This document shows, in pieces, positions 1 through 5,707 of a stretch of DNA of 8,124 nt (within the stretch, counting starts at the first letter, position 1; the number at the start of each line of letters is the position of its first letter). The notes under the pieces were generated by a model that saw only the letters and a list, made by a program, of their open reading frames with translations, did not search any database and was not told the origin of the DNA. This stretch comes from Gemmatimonadota bacterium (GTDB lineage: Bacteria; Gemmatimonadota; Gemmatimonadetes; Palauibacterales; Palauibacteraceae): NCBI GenBank assembly GCA_016649455.1, contig JAENXO010000100.1, positions 1 to 8,124 on the forward strand, written 5' to 3'. The position numbers were made by a program, and so were the translations under genes.

Positions 1-1
1 A

Positions 2-823
2 CTCGCGGGGCTTCACTACGCTCGCGCGTCCCTTGGAGTCGATGTCTGGCAGGACGTGGCCGTGTTGTCACCGATGCAGGACAGCCCCGCGACCGATCCG
101 TGGGACGGAGCGGAGGAATTGCGACACATCCCCGACCTGGACCAGCCTGCTCCCCTTGCGGCCCGGTACGGACCGCTTCCCGCCGGTGCGATCGGCGAGA
201 AGGAGCGCCGACGCCGGCCGTCACAGCTCAAGGCGTGGCTGTATCGGGAGCGACCCCTCCGGCTGTACCGAATCCCGGCATTGAAGCTCACATCCGACCC
301 TGGCGAGTCGGAGGCCGAGTTCCGGGTCCGGGTCCGGGAGCAAGCTCGCTCCTCCAGGGATGCGGCGGTCGCGAAGCTTCGGGACCAGTACCGACGCAAG
401 GTGGACTCGATCGAAGGCAAACTGGCCACGGCGCGGAATCGACTCGACAGGGAGAAGTCACAATACGATTCGCAGCGTCTCGAGAGCGCCGTGCGGGTGG
501 GCTCGACGGTGCTCGGCGCACTGCTCGGGCGCCGCAGCGTCACCAGCTCCAGGGCCGCGAGCGCGGCGCGGCAGGTCGGCCGCGCATCGACCCAGCGGGA
601 CGATGTGCAGCGAGCGGAAAAATCGATCGAAGAGCTGAGCGATCAGCTTGCTCAGATCGAGGCGGAACTCGGCGCAAAGCTGGAGCAGGTACGTTCCGAA
701 TGGGCGGTAGACGCGCTCGAAATCGAGGAGGTGACGCTGGCGCCTCGCAAGAGCGAGATCGGAGTGGAGCTGGTGGCCCTGGCGTGGGTGCCTGAAACCG
801 GCCCGGAAGCAGATGTGAGATAA
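2..823 (+). CDS. HerA/FtsK-like ATP-binding protein, C-terminal part (5' truncated)
   Basis: The frame is open from base 2 to a TAA at 821-823, giving 273 visible residues, and the true start lies before the window. The visible part has no Walker motifs, so the ATPase core must be upstream. It begins with a short compact stretch (LHYARASLGVD), followed by a proline-rich linker. A charged, probably coiled-coil region spans about residues 102-162. A small Gly/Ala/Val segment (VGSTVLGALLGRR) follows at about 167-179, then a second coiled coil at about 200-237. The end, PRKSEIGVELVALAWVP, matches my memory of the C-terminus of large DUF853/HerA-type ATP-binding proteins common in high-GC bacteria. 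Such proteins are hexameric, translocase-like ATPases whose substrate is generally unknown. The family call rests on this C-terminal pattern only. An ATG at 74 and GTGs at 56 and 62 are internal codons, not starts, because the frame and the fold continue upstream. Confidence 0.72.
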   Translation, partial: LAGLHYARASLGVDVWQDVAVLSPMQDSPATDPWDGAEELRHIPDLDQPAPLAARYGPLPAGAIGEKERRRRPSQLKAWLYRERPLRLYRIPALKLTSDPGESEAEFRVRVREQARSSRDAAVAKLRDQYRRKVDSIEGKLATARNRLDREKSQYDSQRLESAVRVGSTVLGALLGRRSVTSSRAASAARQVGRASTQRDDVQRAEKSIEELSDQLAQIEAELGAKLEQVRSEWAVDALEIEEVTLAPRKSEIGVELVALAWVPETGPEADVR

Positions 824-859
824 CCGGCCGGCCCGGGCCGCGGCCGATCCGGCAGATTC

Positions 860-893
860 CTGCGAGCGGTCCTGGTACGCCTGCCGCTCGCAG
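860..893. terminator. Hairpin between convergent genes, probable bidirectional terminator
   Basis: CTGCGAGCGG at 860-869 and CCGCTCGCAG at 884-893 form a perfect 10-bp inverted repeat with a 14-nt loop. It lies in the 78-bp gap between the stop of the ATPase gene (823) and the stop of the dodecin gene (902), where two transcripts converge. No T-run follows on either strand, so it is not a canonical intrinsic terminator. Position and symmetry suggest it ends, or protects the 3' end of, both transcripts. A GC-rich self-complementary stretch (CGGCCCGGGCCG, 829-840) lies nearby but has no loop. Confidence 0.55.
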
Positions 894-901
894 TAACAGG
901 C

Positions 902-1105
902 TCAGTCGTCGAGCACGAACGTAACCTTCATGTTCACCCGGTAGGACTTGACCTCGCCGTCCTTTACTTCCACGGTCTGCTCGTTGATCCAGGCGCCCTT
1001 GATGTTCTTGAGCGTCTTGCTGGCGCGGGCGATTCCGACCTTCACGGCATCGTCAAAACTGACCTTCGACGACGCGGTGATCTCCGATACTTTCGCGACC
1101 GACAT
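902..1105 (-). CDS. Dodecin family flavin-binding protein
   Basis: This 67-residue protein is full length for dodecins. These are small beta-alpha-beta-beta proteins that assemble into hollow dodecamers, bind and store FMN or riboflavin, and protect it from light and redox chemistry. The family pattern runs through the whole protein: MSVAKVSEITASS at the N-terminus, the helix SFDDAVKVGIARASKTL, the flavin-stacking tryptophan W39 in KGAWINEQ, and the last strand VNMKVTFVLDD. The start is the ATG at 1103-1105 because AGGAGG sits six bases before it. A longer version starting at 1138 would add 11 residues unlike the family and has no such site. The residue before VNMKV is Arg56, where archaeal dodecin has the flavin-contacting Gln55; Arg seems common in bacterial members. 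The gene appears monocistronic, facing the ATPase gene tail to tail. Confidence 0.95.
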   Translation of the reverse strand: MSVAKVSEITASSKVSFDDAVKVGIARASKTLKNIKGAWINEQTVEVKDGEVKSYRVNMKVTFVLDD

Positions 1106-1111
1106 TTTCAG

Positions 1112-1117
1112 CCTCCT
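1112..1117 (-). promoter_or_regulatory. Shine-Dalgarno site of the dodecin gene
   Basis: On the minus strand this reads AGGAGG with a 6-nt spacer (CTGAAA) to the ATG at 1105. It is a perfect anti-16S match and decides the start in favour of the 67-residue protein over the upstream in-frame ATG at 1138. I looked for a promoter in the 85 bp upstream. A TTGTCA at 1163-1158 resembles a -35 box but has no convincing -10 partner, so no promoter is called. Confidence 0.85.
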
Positions 1118-1139
1118 GTCTTGTGGATTCAAACCCATC

Positions 1140-1156
1140 CGTCCGAAAACCGGACG
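1140..1156 (-). other. Short stem-loop between the threonine aldolase gene and the dodecin gene
   Basis: On the minus strand CGTCCG and CGGACG form a perfect 6-bp stem around a GTTTT loop. It lies 35 nt past the stop of the seven-gene operon and 35 nt before the dodecin start. It could be a weak terminator for the operon or part of the dodecin leader. No U-tract follows, so neither role is established. The rest of this 85-bp gap (1106-1190) holds a GCGGCCGC palindrome at 1183-1190 and nothing else I can interpret. Confidence 0.3.
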
Positions 1157-1190
1157 CTGACAACTGCCAATATGCGCGCGCCGCGGCCGC

Positions 1191-2231
1191 TCAGGACAGA
1201 GCGGACCGGAATCCCCCTATGGCGCGAGAAATTCCATCGTCATCGACGTCAAAGTGAGTCACTGCGCGGACCCGGGTCGGTCCGGCCGTCAACAGCAGGA
1301 CCCCCTGCTCCTCGAGTCGTCGTGCCAACCCGGCGGCGTCGATTCCGGGGATCGTGATGTCGATCATCACGATGTTCGTGTCCGGCTCAACCGGCTCCAG
1401 GCCATCGATCTGCCGGCACGCTTCCGCGAGGCGAGCGGCACGGGCGTGATCGTCCGCGAGTTCCGGCAGGACATGGTCCAGAGACCACAAGCCCGCTGCC
1501 GCCAGGATCCCGACCTGGCGCATTCCGCCACCCAGGCGTTTCCGAACCGACCAGGCTGCGTCGATCAACTCCCGCGGCCCGGCCAGCACGGATCCGATCG
1601 GGCACCCGAGCCCCTTCGAGAAACACACCATCACGGTGTCCGCACAGGCGGAATAGTCGGACAGCGATGTGCCGGACGCCGCCGATGCGTTCCACAGCCG
1701 GGCCCCGTCCAAGTGGACGGGAAGCTCCCTCTCCAGGGCCAGCTCCCGCACGGATTGCATGGATGCCAGTGGAACGACGACTCCACCGTGCATGTTGTGC
1801 GTGTTCTCCATCCACACGAGCGAGGTACGGGAGTGGTGCCGATCGCCCGGCCGGATCGCTTTCACCACGTCCGCTGCCGTCAGCCGGCCGTGATCGGACT
1901 CGACAGGGTTCAGCTGCACTCCGGCGAGCCAGGCCGCATCGGCCACTTCATAGTTGAACACGTGCGACTCGCTGTCGCACACGGCCTCGGTGCCCGGCGA
2001 CGTATGCAGCAACATGGCCGTCTGGTTGGCCTGGGTTCCCGATGGGAAGAACAGTGCGGAGTCTTTCCCCAGGAGTTCGGCGACCCGGCGCTCGAGCCGA
2101 TCCACCGTGGGGTCCTTGCCGAGGACGTCGTCGTCCACCTCTGCCTCGGCCATGGCGCGCCGCATTCCCGGAGGCGGACGCGTGACAGTGTCACTGCGCA
2201 GGTCGACCGGCCGCTTCACGGATTCAGCCAC
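1191..2231 (-). CDS. ltaE: Low-specificity L-threonine aldolase (PLP enzyme)
   Basis: The 346-residue cytoplasmic enzyme cleaves L-threonine or L-allo-threonine to glycine and acetaldehyde, using pyridoxal phosphate (fold type I). Family marks appear in order: LRSDTVT at 11-17 near the N-terminus, the cofactor phosphate loop SGTQAN at 64-69, SESH at 87-90, HLDGARLWNA at 173-182 with the PLP-contacting Asp175 and Arg178, the Schiff-base lysine K206 in CFSKGLGCPIGS, and RLGGGMRQ at 232-239. Length is close to the 333 residues of E. coli LtaE. The start is a GTG whose first base directly follows the TAA of the zinc-ribbon gene (TAAGTG), so translation is probably coupled. A GAAGG about seven bases upstream is a modest ribosome site. 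A GTG at codon 5 is an alternative start. This is the last gene of the operon. Beta-eliminating lyases of the same Pfam family are the only realistic alternative, but LRSDTVT favours threonine aldolase. Confidence 0.95.
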   Translation of the reverse strand: MAESVKRPVDLRSDTVTRPPPGMRRAMAEAEVDDDVLGKDPTVDRLERRVAELLGKDSALFFPSGTQANQTAMLLHTSPGTEAVCDSESHVFNYEVADAAWLAGVQLNPVESDHGRLTAADVVKAIRPGDRHHSRTSLVWMENTHNMHGGVVVPLASMQSVRELALERELPVHLDGARLWNASAASGTSLSDYSACADTVMVCFSKGLGCPIGSVLAGPRELIDAAWSVRKRLGGGMRQVGILAAAGLWSLDHVLPELADDHARAARLAEACRQIDGLEPVEPDTNIVMIDITIPGIDAAGLARRLEEQGVLLLTAGPTRVRAVTHFDVDDDGISRAIGGFRSALS

Positions 2232-2603
2232 TTAGACGCCTTCGGCGGCGCCGGTCACGGCCTGGCCGCATCGAGAACAGAATTTCGCCCCGGAGCGCAG
2301 CGCAGCGCCGCACACCGGGCACCCGCCCTCGACCGGCTGCTCGGTGGACTCGCCAAGGGAGTCTCGGGCTGCGATCGCCTCGTTCGCCCAGTGCGCCCGG
2401 AGCCGATTGTAGTCAGAGTCCGCCATCTTGTCGGTCTCGTACTCGAATTCCAGCTCACGCAGAGCATCCAGCGCCCTGGCCTTTCGGCCTTCGGCCGTGG
2501 GTGACTCCGCCTCCCGGACGCTCTTGCGTTCGACCATCGGCGCGAAGATAACTGCCGCCAGCAGGACCGCGAGAATTCCACCGAATATGTAGACCGCGTA
2601 CAC
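2232..2603 (-). CDS. Small membrane-anchored zinc-ribbon protein with CcmI-like N-terminus
   Basis: This 123-residue protein has one N-terminal membrane segment (about 4-22, VYIFGGILAVLLAAVIFAP). A charged helical stretch, DALRELEFEYETDKMADSDYNRLR (about 46-69), follows and resembles the start of the cytochrome c biogenesis factor CcmI/CycH, where a conserved Leu-Glu-Asp/Tyr-Asp pattern follows a membrane helix. It ends in a zinc ribbon CPVCG-x10-CSRCG with C95, C98, C109 and C112. The charge pattern suggests an outside N-terminus and a cytoplasmic ribbon, but this is inference. The start is a GTG at 2601-2603 with a weak AGGCGG eight bases before it, 15 nt after the upstream stop; no ATG gives a better start. 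Its TAA abuts the GTG of the aldolase. No other cytochrome c maturation gene is in the window, so a role there is unproven. The function is unknown. Confidence 0.8.
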   Translation of the reverse strand: MYAVYIFGGILAVLLAAVIFAPMVERKSVREAESPTAEGRKARALDALRELEFEYETDKMADSDYNRLRAHWANEAIAARDSLGESTEQPVEGGCPVCGAALRSGAKFCSRCGQAVTGAAEGV

Positions 2604-2618
2604 GTTTGCACCGCCTGT

Positions 2619-3140
2619 TTATCGAGTTTGATGCCCCGTTCCGCCGTCCGGATGACGGCGGGCCGAAGCCAATTCCAGGGCCCGCGCGACCGCTGCCGCC
2701 GGTTCCTGGAATCGCTCAATCGGGAATCGGTCACCGAGCGCATCCCCGACTCCGACGAGCGGTCGACCGATCTTCATGCAGAGAGCGGCCTCGTTCAAGG
2801 TCCCCCACTCTCCCTCGATGGCGATCAGCGCCTCGGACGCCATCACCACGAGTGCGTTGCGGCTCTCGCCCAGCCCGGTGGCGATCGGAATCGTGACCCC
2901 CACGGCTGCCGCCTGCGGGTCGTCTCCCGGCAGAATGCCGAGCACGAGCCCTCCCTCGGCGGCCGCTCCGGCGGCGGCCGAGGCCATGACGCCGCCCCCG
3001 CCCCCGCACACCAGAACGGCCTCTGCATGGGCGAGAGCCCGGCCGACGGACCGTGCCGTTTCATTTCCGCGTTCGGATGCCGTGGCTGAACCTATCACCC
3101 CGATTCGAATCGGCCTGGACACCGGAGTTCCGGAAGTCAT
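2619..3140 (-). CDS. TIGR00725/SLOG (LOG-like Rossmann) family protein
   Basis: This 173-residue protein has a Rossmann fold of the LOG/SLOG type, a nucleotide-binding fold shared with cytokinin-activating phosphoribohydrolases and DprA. Visible motifs are IRIGVIGS at 11-18, the glycine-rich CGGGGGVM at 45-52, GILPG at 68-72, GLGESRN at 89-95 (as in the TIGR00725 group), and EGEWGTLNEAAL at 109-120. The last occupies the place of the LOG motif PGGxGTxxE, keeping Gly-Thr-x-x-Glu but losing the Pro-Gly-Gly. A short tail after residue 160 looks disordered. The start is the ATG at 3138-3140, which overlaps the TGA of glpK by 4 nt (ATGA). The frame stays open to 3191, but that extension lies inside glpK and does not resemble the family. 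The biochemical role is not established; some relatives are called molybdenum cofactor carriers. The family call is firm, the function is not. Confidence 0.88.
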   Translation of the reverse strand: MTSGTPVSRPIRIGVIGSATASERGNETARSVGRALAHAEAVLVCGGGGGVMASAAAGAAAEGGLVLGILPGDDPQAAAVGVTIPIATGLGESRNALVVMASEALIAIEGEWGTLNEAALCMKIGRPLVGVGDALGDRFPIERFQEPAAAVARALELASARRHPDGGTGHQTR

Positions 3141-4648
3141 CGGGATCCGTCCGCCGACCAGCCGATCACAGCGCGAACAGCCCTGCCCCACTCCGTCATC
3201 GCCCGATCACGCAAGTCTGCCGCACCCGCACCGGGCGAGAATACCGATTCCTCTCCCAGCGCGCCGAGGAACTCCTCAGGCCGGGCCCAGAAACCACTGC
3301 CCACTCCCGCCAGGCCGGCCGCGCCGATCGCCGTCAGCTCTGTCGCCTCGGGGCGATGCACATCCAAGCCGAGCAGGTCTGACTGGAACTGCATCAACCA
3401 GTCATTCGCCGCGGCGCCTCCGTCGGCCCGGAACCGACCGATCGGGACCGACGATGACCGCGCCATCGCTTCCAGCACATCCACCGTGCCGCAGGCCATC
3501 GCCTCGAGCGCGGCTCGTACGAGGTGAGCGCGCTCGGTTCCCCGGGTCAGGCCGAATATCGCTCCGCGGGCCTCGGGAACCCAGTAAGGTGTCCCGAGGC
3601 CGGCGAACGCCGGCACGAACACCACTCCCCCGGTGTCGCTCACACTGCCCGCGAGGGCCTCGCTGTCGGCCGAACTGGCAATCAATCCCAGTCCGTCACG
3701 CAACCACTGGACGGCCGCCCCCGCGACCAGGATCGAGCCCTCGCGAGCGAATTCCGGTTCGCCCCTCGGTCCGCAGGCAATGGTGGTGAGAACGCCGGGT
3801 TGCTCAACTCCCCGCTCGGTTCCCGTGTGGAGGAGCAGAAAGGCCCCCGTCCCGTAGGTGTTCTTCGCGTCGCCCCGATTCCAGCCACCGTGACCGTACA
3901 GGGCAGCCTGCTGGTCGCCGGCCACCCCCGCGATCGGAATCTCCGCGCCCATGAGATCCGGGTCGGTGCAGCCGAAGTCGCCGGCAGACGGACGGACCTC
4001 CGGTAACATCGGCTCCGGCACTCCGAACAGGGAACACAGCTCCGGATCCCAGCTTCGGTCATCGAGCGAATATAGAAGCGTGCGCGAAGCGTTCGTGTGA
4101 TCGGTGGCGTGAAGTCGGCCGCCGGTCAGTCGGAAAATGAGCCAGGAATCGATCGTGCCGAAACAGATCTCACCGTCTGCCGCCCTTGAACGCCACTCCG
4201 GATTTCTCTCGAGCAACCATTCGAGCTTCGTTCCCGAGAAGTACGGGTCGGCCACCAGTCCCGTTCGGGCCCGGATCATATCGGCCAGCCCGTCCGCTCG
4301 AAGTTGCTCGCATCGGCTGGCCGTCCGCCGGTCCTGCCACACAATCGCGGGAGCGAGTGGCCGGCTGGTGGCCCGATCCCATACGACAGTCGTCTCGCGC
4401 TGGTTCGTGATGCCGATCGCCGCCACCCGGGACAGGTCCAGGCCCGAAACCACCAGGGCCCGATCGATGACCGACCGGACCGACGACCAGATCTCGTCCG
4501 CATCGTGCTCGACCTGGCCCGGAGCCGGGAAGTACTGGGGAAACTCCTCGTACGCGGATCCCAGCATCCCGCCATCCCGCCCGATCACCAGGGCCCGGGA
4601 ACCGGTCGTCCCCTGGTCGATCGCCAGAACGGCCATTTCTCGACTCAT
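3137..4648 (-). CDS. glpK: Glycerol kinase
   Basis: The 503-residue FGGY-family kinase phosphorylates glycerol to sn-glycerol 3-phosphate with ATP in the cytoplasm. It is almost the same length as E. coli GlpK (502). Seen in order are the phosphate loop DQGTTGSRA at 11-19, glycerol-contact NQRET at 82-86, WQDRRT at 104-109, YFSGTKLEWLL at 136-146, the catalytic base Asp245 in GVAGDQQAALYG, YGTGAF at 265-270, GLGTPYW at 350-356 and RADGGAAANDWLMQFQSDLL at 407-426. The FBP-binding arginine of the E. coli enzyme (Arg236) is Glu236 here. There is no histidine where Gram-positive enzymes are phosphorylated by HPr, and the C-terminal helix does not resemble the EIIA-Glc docking segment. These known controls are therefore probably absent. 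The ATG at 4648 gives the family N-terminus; an ATG at codon 5 is possible, and neither has a strong ribosome site. The gene starts 10 nt after maf. No glpF or glpD is visible nearby. Confidence 0.97.
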   Translation of the reverse strand: MSREMAVLAIDQGTTGSRALVIGRDGGMLGSAYEEFPQYFPAPGQVEHDADEIWSSVRSVIDRALVVSGLDLSRVAAIGITNQRETTVVWDRATSRPLAPAIVWQDRRTASRCEQLRADGLADMIRARTGLVADPYFSGTKLEWLLERNPEWRSRAADGEICFGTIDSWLIFRLTGGRLHATDHTNASRTLLYSLDDRSWDPELCSLFGVPEPMLPEVRPSAGDFGCTDPDLMGAEIPIAGVAGDQQAALYGHGGWNRGDAKNTYGTGAFLLLHTGTERGVEQPGVLTTIACGPRGEPEFAREGSILVAGAAVQWLRDGLGLIASSADSEALAGSVSDTGGVVFVPAFAGLGTPYWVPEARGAIFGLTRGTERAHLVRAALEAMACGTVDVLEAMARSSSVPIGRFRADGGAAANDWLMQFQSDLLGLDVHRPEATELTAIGAAGLAGVGSGFWARPEEFLGALGEESVFSPGAGAADLRDRAMTEWGRAVRAVIGWSADGSR

Positions 4649-4658
4649 CGGTGCATGC

Positions 4659-5273
4659 TCATTCCCCGCATGGAATGTCCGCAGGAACGATCTCGAGACC
4701 CGTGAAGTCGTATCGGACCCCGTGCCGGGCGAGGAGGGAGAAAAGGAGTTGCACGGGAAGTCCTACCACGTTGTAGAAGTCGCCGTCGATCCGTTCGACC
4801 AGCGCGGCTCCGCGCCCCTGAATTCCGTAGGCTCCTGCCTTGTCCAGCGGCTCGCCGGTGGCAACGTATTCCTCGCATTCGGGGCGAGCAAGCGGCCGAA
4901 AATGCACTCTAGTCCGCTCCACTCCGGATACCGTGCGCGCGGTTGACCTCACCGCGAGCCCGGTGTAGACGAAGTGATCGCGCCCCGACAGACGCAGCAG
5001 CATCTCCACCGCCTCGGCTCGATCAGCGGGTTTGCCAAGGGACTCGGACTCGAGCGCGACGATCGTGTCAGCGGCTATCGTGACTTCGCCGGAAGCGAGG
5101 GAAATCGAGGCGGCCTTCTCCGTCGCCAGCCTGCGCGCGGCGACGGCCGGCAGCTCTCCGGGCAACAGTGTCTCCCGGCTGGTCGGCACCCTCACCTCGT
5201 ACGGAATCGACAGCGAATCCAGGATCAGCGCCCGGCGGGGTGACGCCGATGCCAGTACAAGCTCAGGCCTCAT
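4659..5273 (-). CDS. maf: Maf-family nucleotide pyrophosphatase, YhdE-like
   Basis: The 204-residue cytoplasmic enzyme hydrolyses nucleoside triphosphates to monophosphate and pyrophosphate. It is a house-cleaning activity against dTTP/UTP and modified pyrimidine nucleotides in the YhdE branch. Motifs are LASASPRR at 7-14, the catalytic Asp69 in IAADTIV, GKPxxxxEA at 80-88 (Lys81), and EPLDKAGAYGIQG at 141-153. The AGAYGIQG form matches YhdE-type proteins rather than the m7GTP-specific YceF type (my recall of both families). The body ends around residue 187, followed by a tail of about 17 residues beyond the usual end. The ATG at 5271-5273 overlaps the dtd stop by 4 nt (ATGA), which fixes the start and implies coupled translation. 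It is one of two quality-control enzymes side by side in the operon. Confidence 0.96.
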   Translation of the reverse strand: MRPELVLASASPRRALILDSLSIPYEVRVPTSRETLLPGELPAVAARRLATEKAASISLASGEVTIAADTIVALESESLGKPADRAEAVEMLLRLSGRDHFVYTGLAVRSTARTVSGVERTRVHFRPLARPECEEYVATGEPLDKAGAYGIQGRGAALVERIDGDFYNVVGLPVQLLFSLLARHGVRYDFTGLEIVPADIPCGE

Positions 5274-5707
5274 CGCTCGATCACCAGCGTGACCGGTCCG
5301 TCGTTCACCAGCTCGACATCCATCATCGCCCCAAACTGTCCTTCGGCGACGGGCACGGTACCCCGTCTGCAGGCATCCACGAACTGGTGATACAACAGTT
5401 CCGCTTCCGCCGGCGGAGCCGCGTGGACGAAACTCGGTCGCCGCCCCTTCGAAGCATCCCCATACAGCGTGAACTGGGACACGATGAGCAGTGAGCCCCC
5501 GGCTTCCGACACGTCCCGGTTCATCAGGCCGTCCGCGTCCCGAAACAGCCTCAGACCCTTGATCTTACGTGCCATCCAGTCTAGCTCCGCCTCTTCATCT
5601 CCCGGCGCGAAACCCGCCAGTACGAGCAGCCCGATTCCGATTTCCCCGACGGCCCGTCCCTCCACACGCACGCACGCCCTGCTCACGCGCTGAATCACGA
5701 CCCTCAT
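5270..5707 (-). CDS. dtd: D-aminoacyl-tRNA deacylase
   Basis: The 145-residue protein matches the usual length of bacterial Dtd. It hydrolyses D-Tyr-tRNA and other D-aminoacyl-tRNAs, and also Gly-tRNA-Ala, acting as a trans-editing factor that keeps D-residues out of proteins. It works as a cytoplasmic dimer. The N-terminus MRVVIQRVSRACV is typical. SQFTLYGD at 77-84 carries the Thr80 position of the active site, and NDGPVT at 135-140 carries the cross-subunit Gly-cisPro (G137-P138) that rejects L-amino acids. KGRRPSF at 87-93 is also characteristic. The ATG at 5705-5707 overlaps the helicase TGA by 4 nt, and its own TGA overlaps the maf ATG by 4 nt, so it is locked between its neighbours. 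All catalytic features are present, so it should be active. Confidence 0.97.
   Translation of the reverse strand: MRVVIQRVSRACVRVEGRAVGEIGIGLLVLAGFAPGDEEAELDWMARKIKGLRLFRDADGLMNRDVSEAGGSLLIVSQFTLYGDASKGRRPSFVHAAPPAEAELLYHQFVDACRRGTVPVAEGQFGAMMDVELVNDGPVTLVIER

Noticed and set aside
16..543. 175-codon minus-strand frame opposite the HerA-like gene
   Set aside because: It is Ser/Arg-rich without motifs, while the plus-strand frame gives the coiled coils and a familiar C-terminus.
1106..1138. N-terminal extension of the dodecin from an upstream in-frame ATG at 1138
   Set aside because: AGGAGG lies six bases before the internal ATG at 1105, and the 67-residue form matches the family start.
1158..1163. 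TTGTCA as a -35 box for the dodecin gene
   Set aside because: No acceptable -10 sequence occurs at 16-18 bases from it.
1183..1190. GCGGCCGC palindrome next to the aldolase stop
   Set aside because: It is a short palindrome in GC-rich DNA with no partner or repeat; chance is sufficient.
1254..2504. 416-codon plus-strand reading frame opposite the threonine aldolase and zinc-ribbon genes
   Set aside because: It spans the junction of two well-supported genes on the other strand and has no family features. It is a GC-driven open frame.
3141..3191. N-terminal extension of the SLOG protein into glpK
   Set aside because: The 17 extra residues lie inside the glpK coding region and are unlike the family. 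The ATGA overlap at 3137-3140 is the natural start.
2776..3789. 337-codon plus-strand reading frame opposite the SLOG gene and the end of glpK
   Set aside because: Its Pro/Arg/Ser-rich composition and antisense position mark it as a shadow frame.
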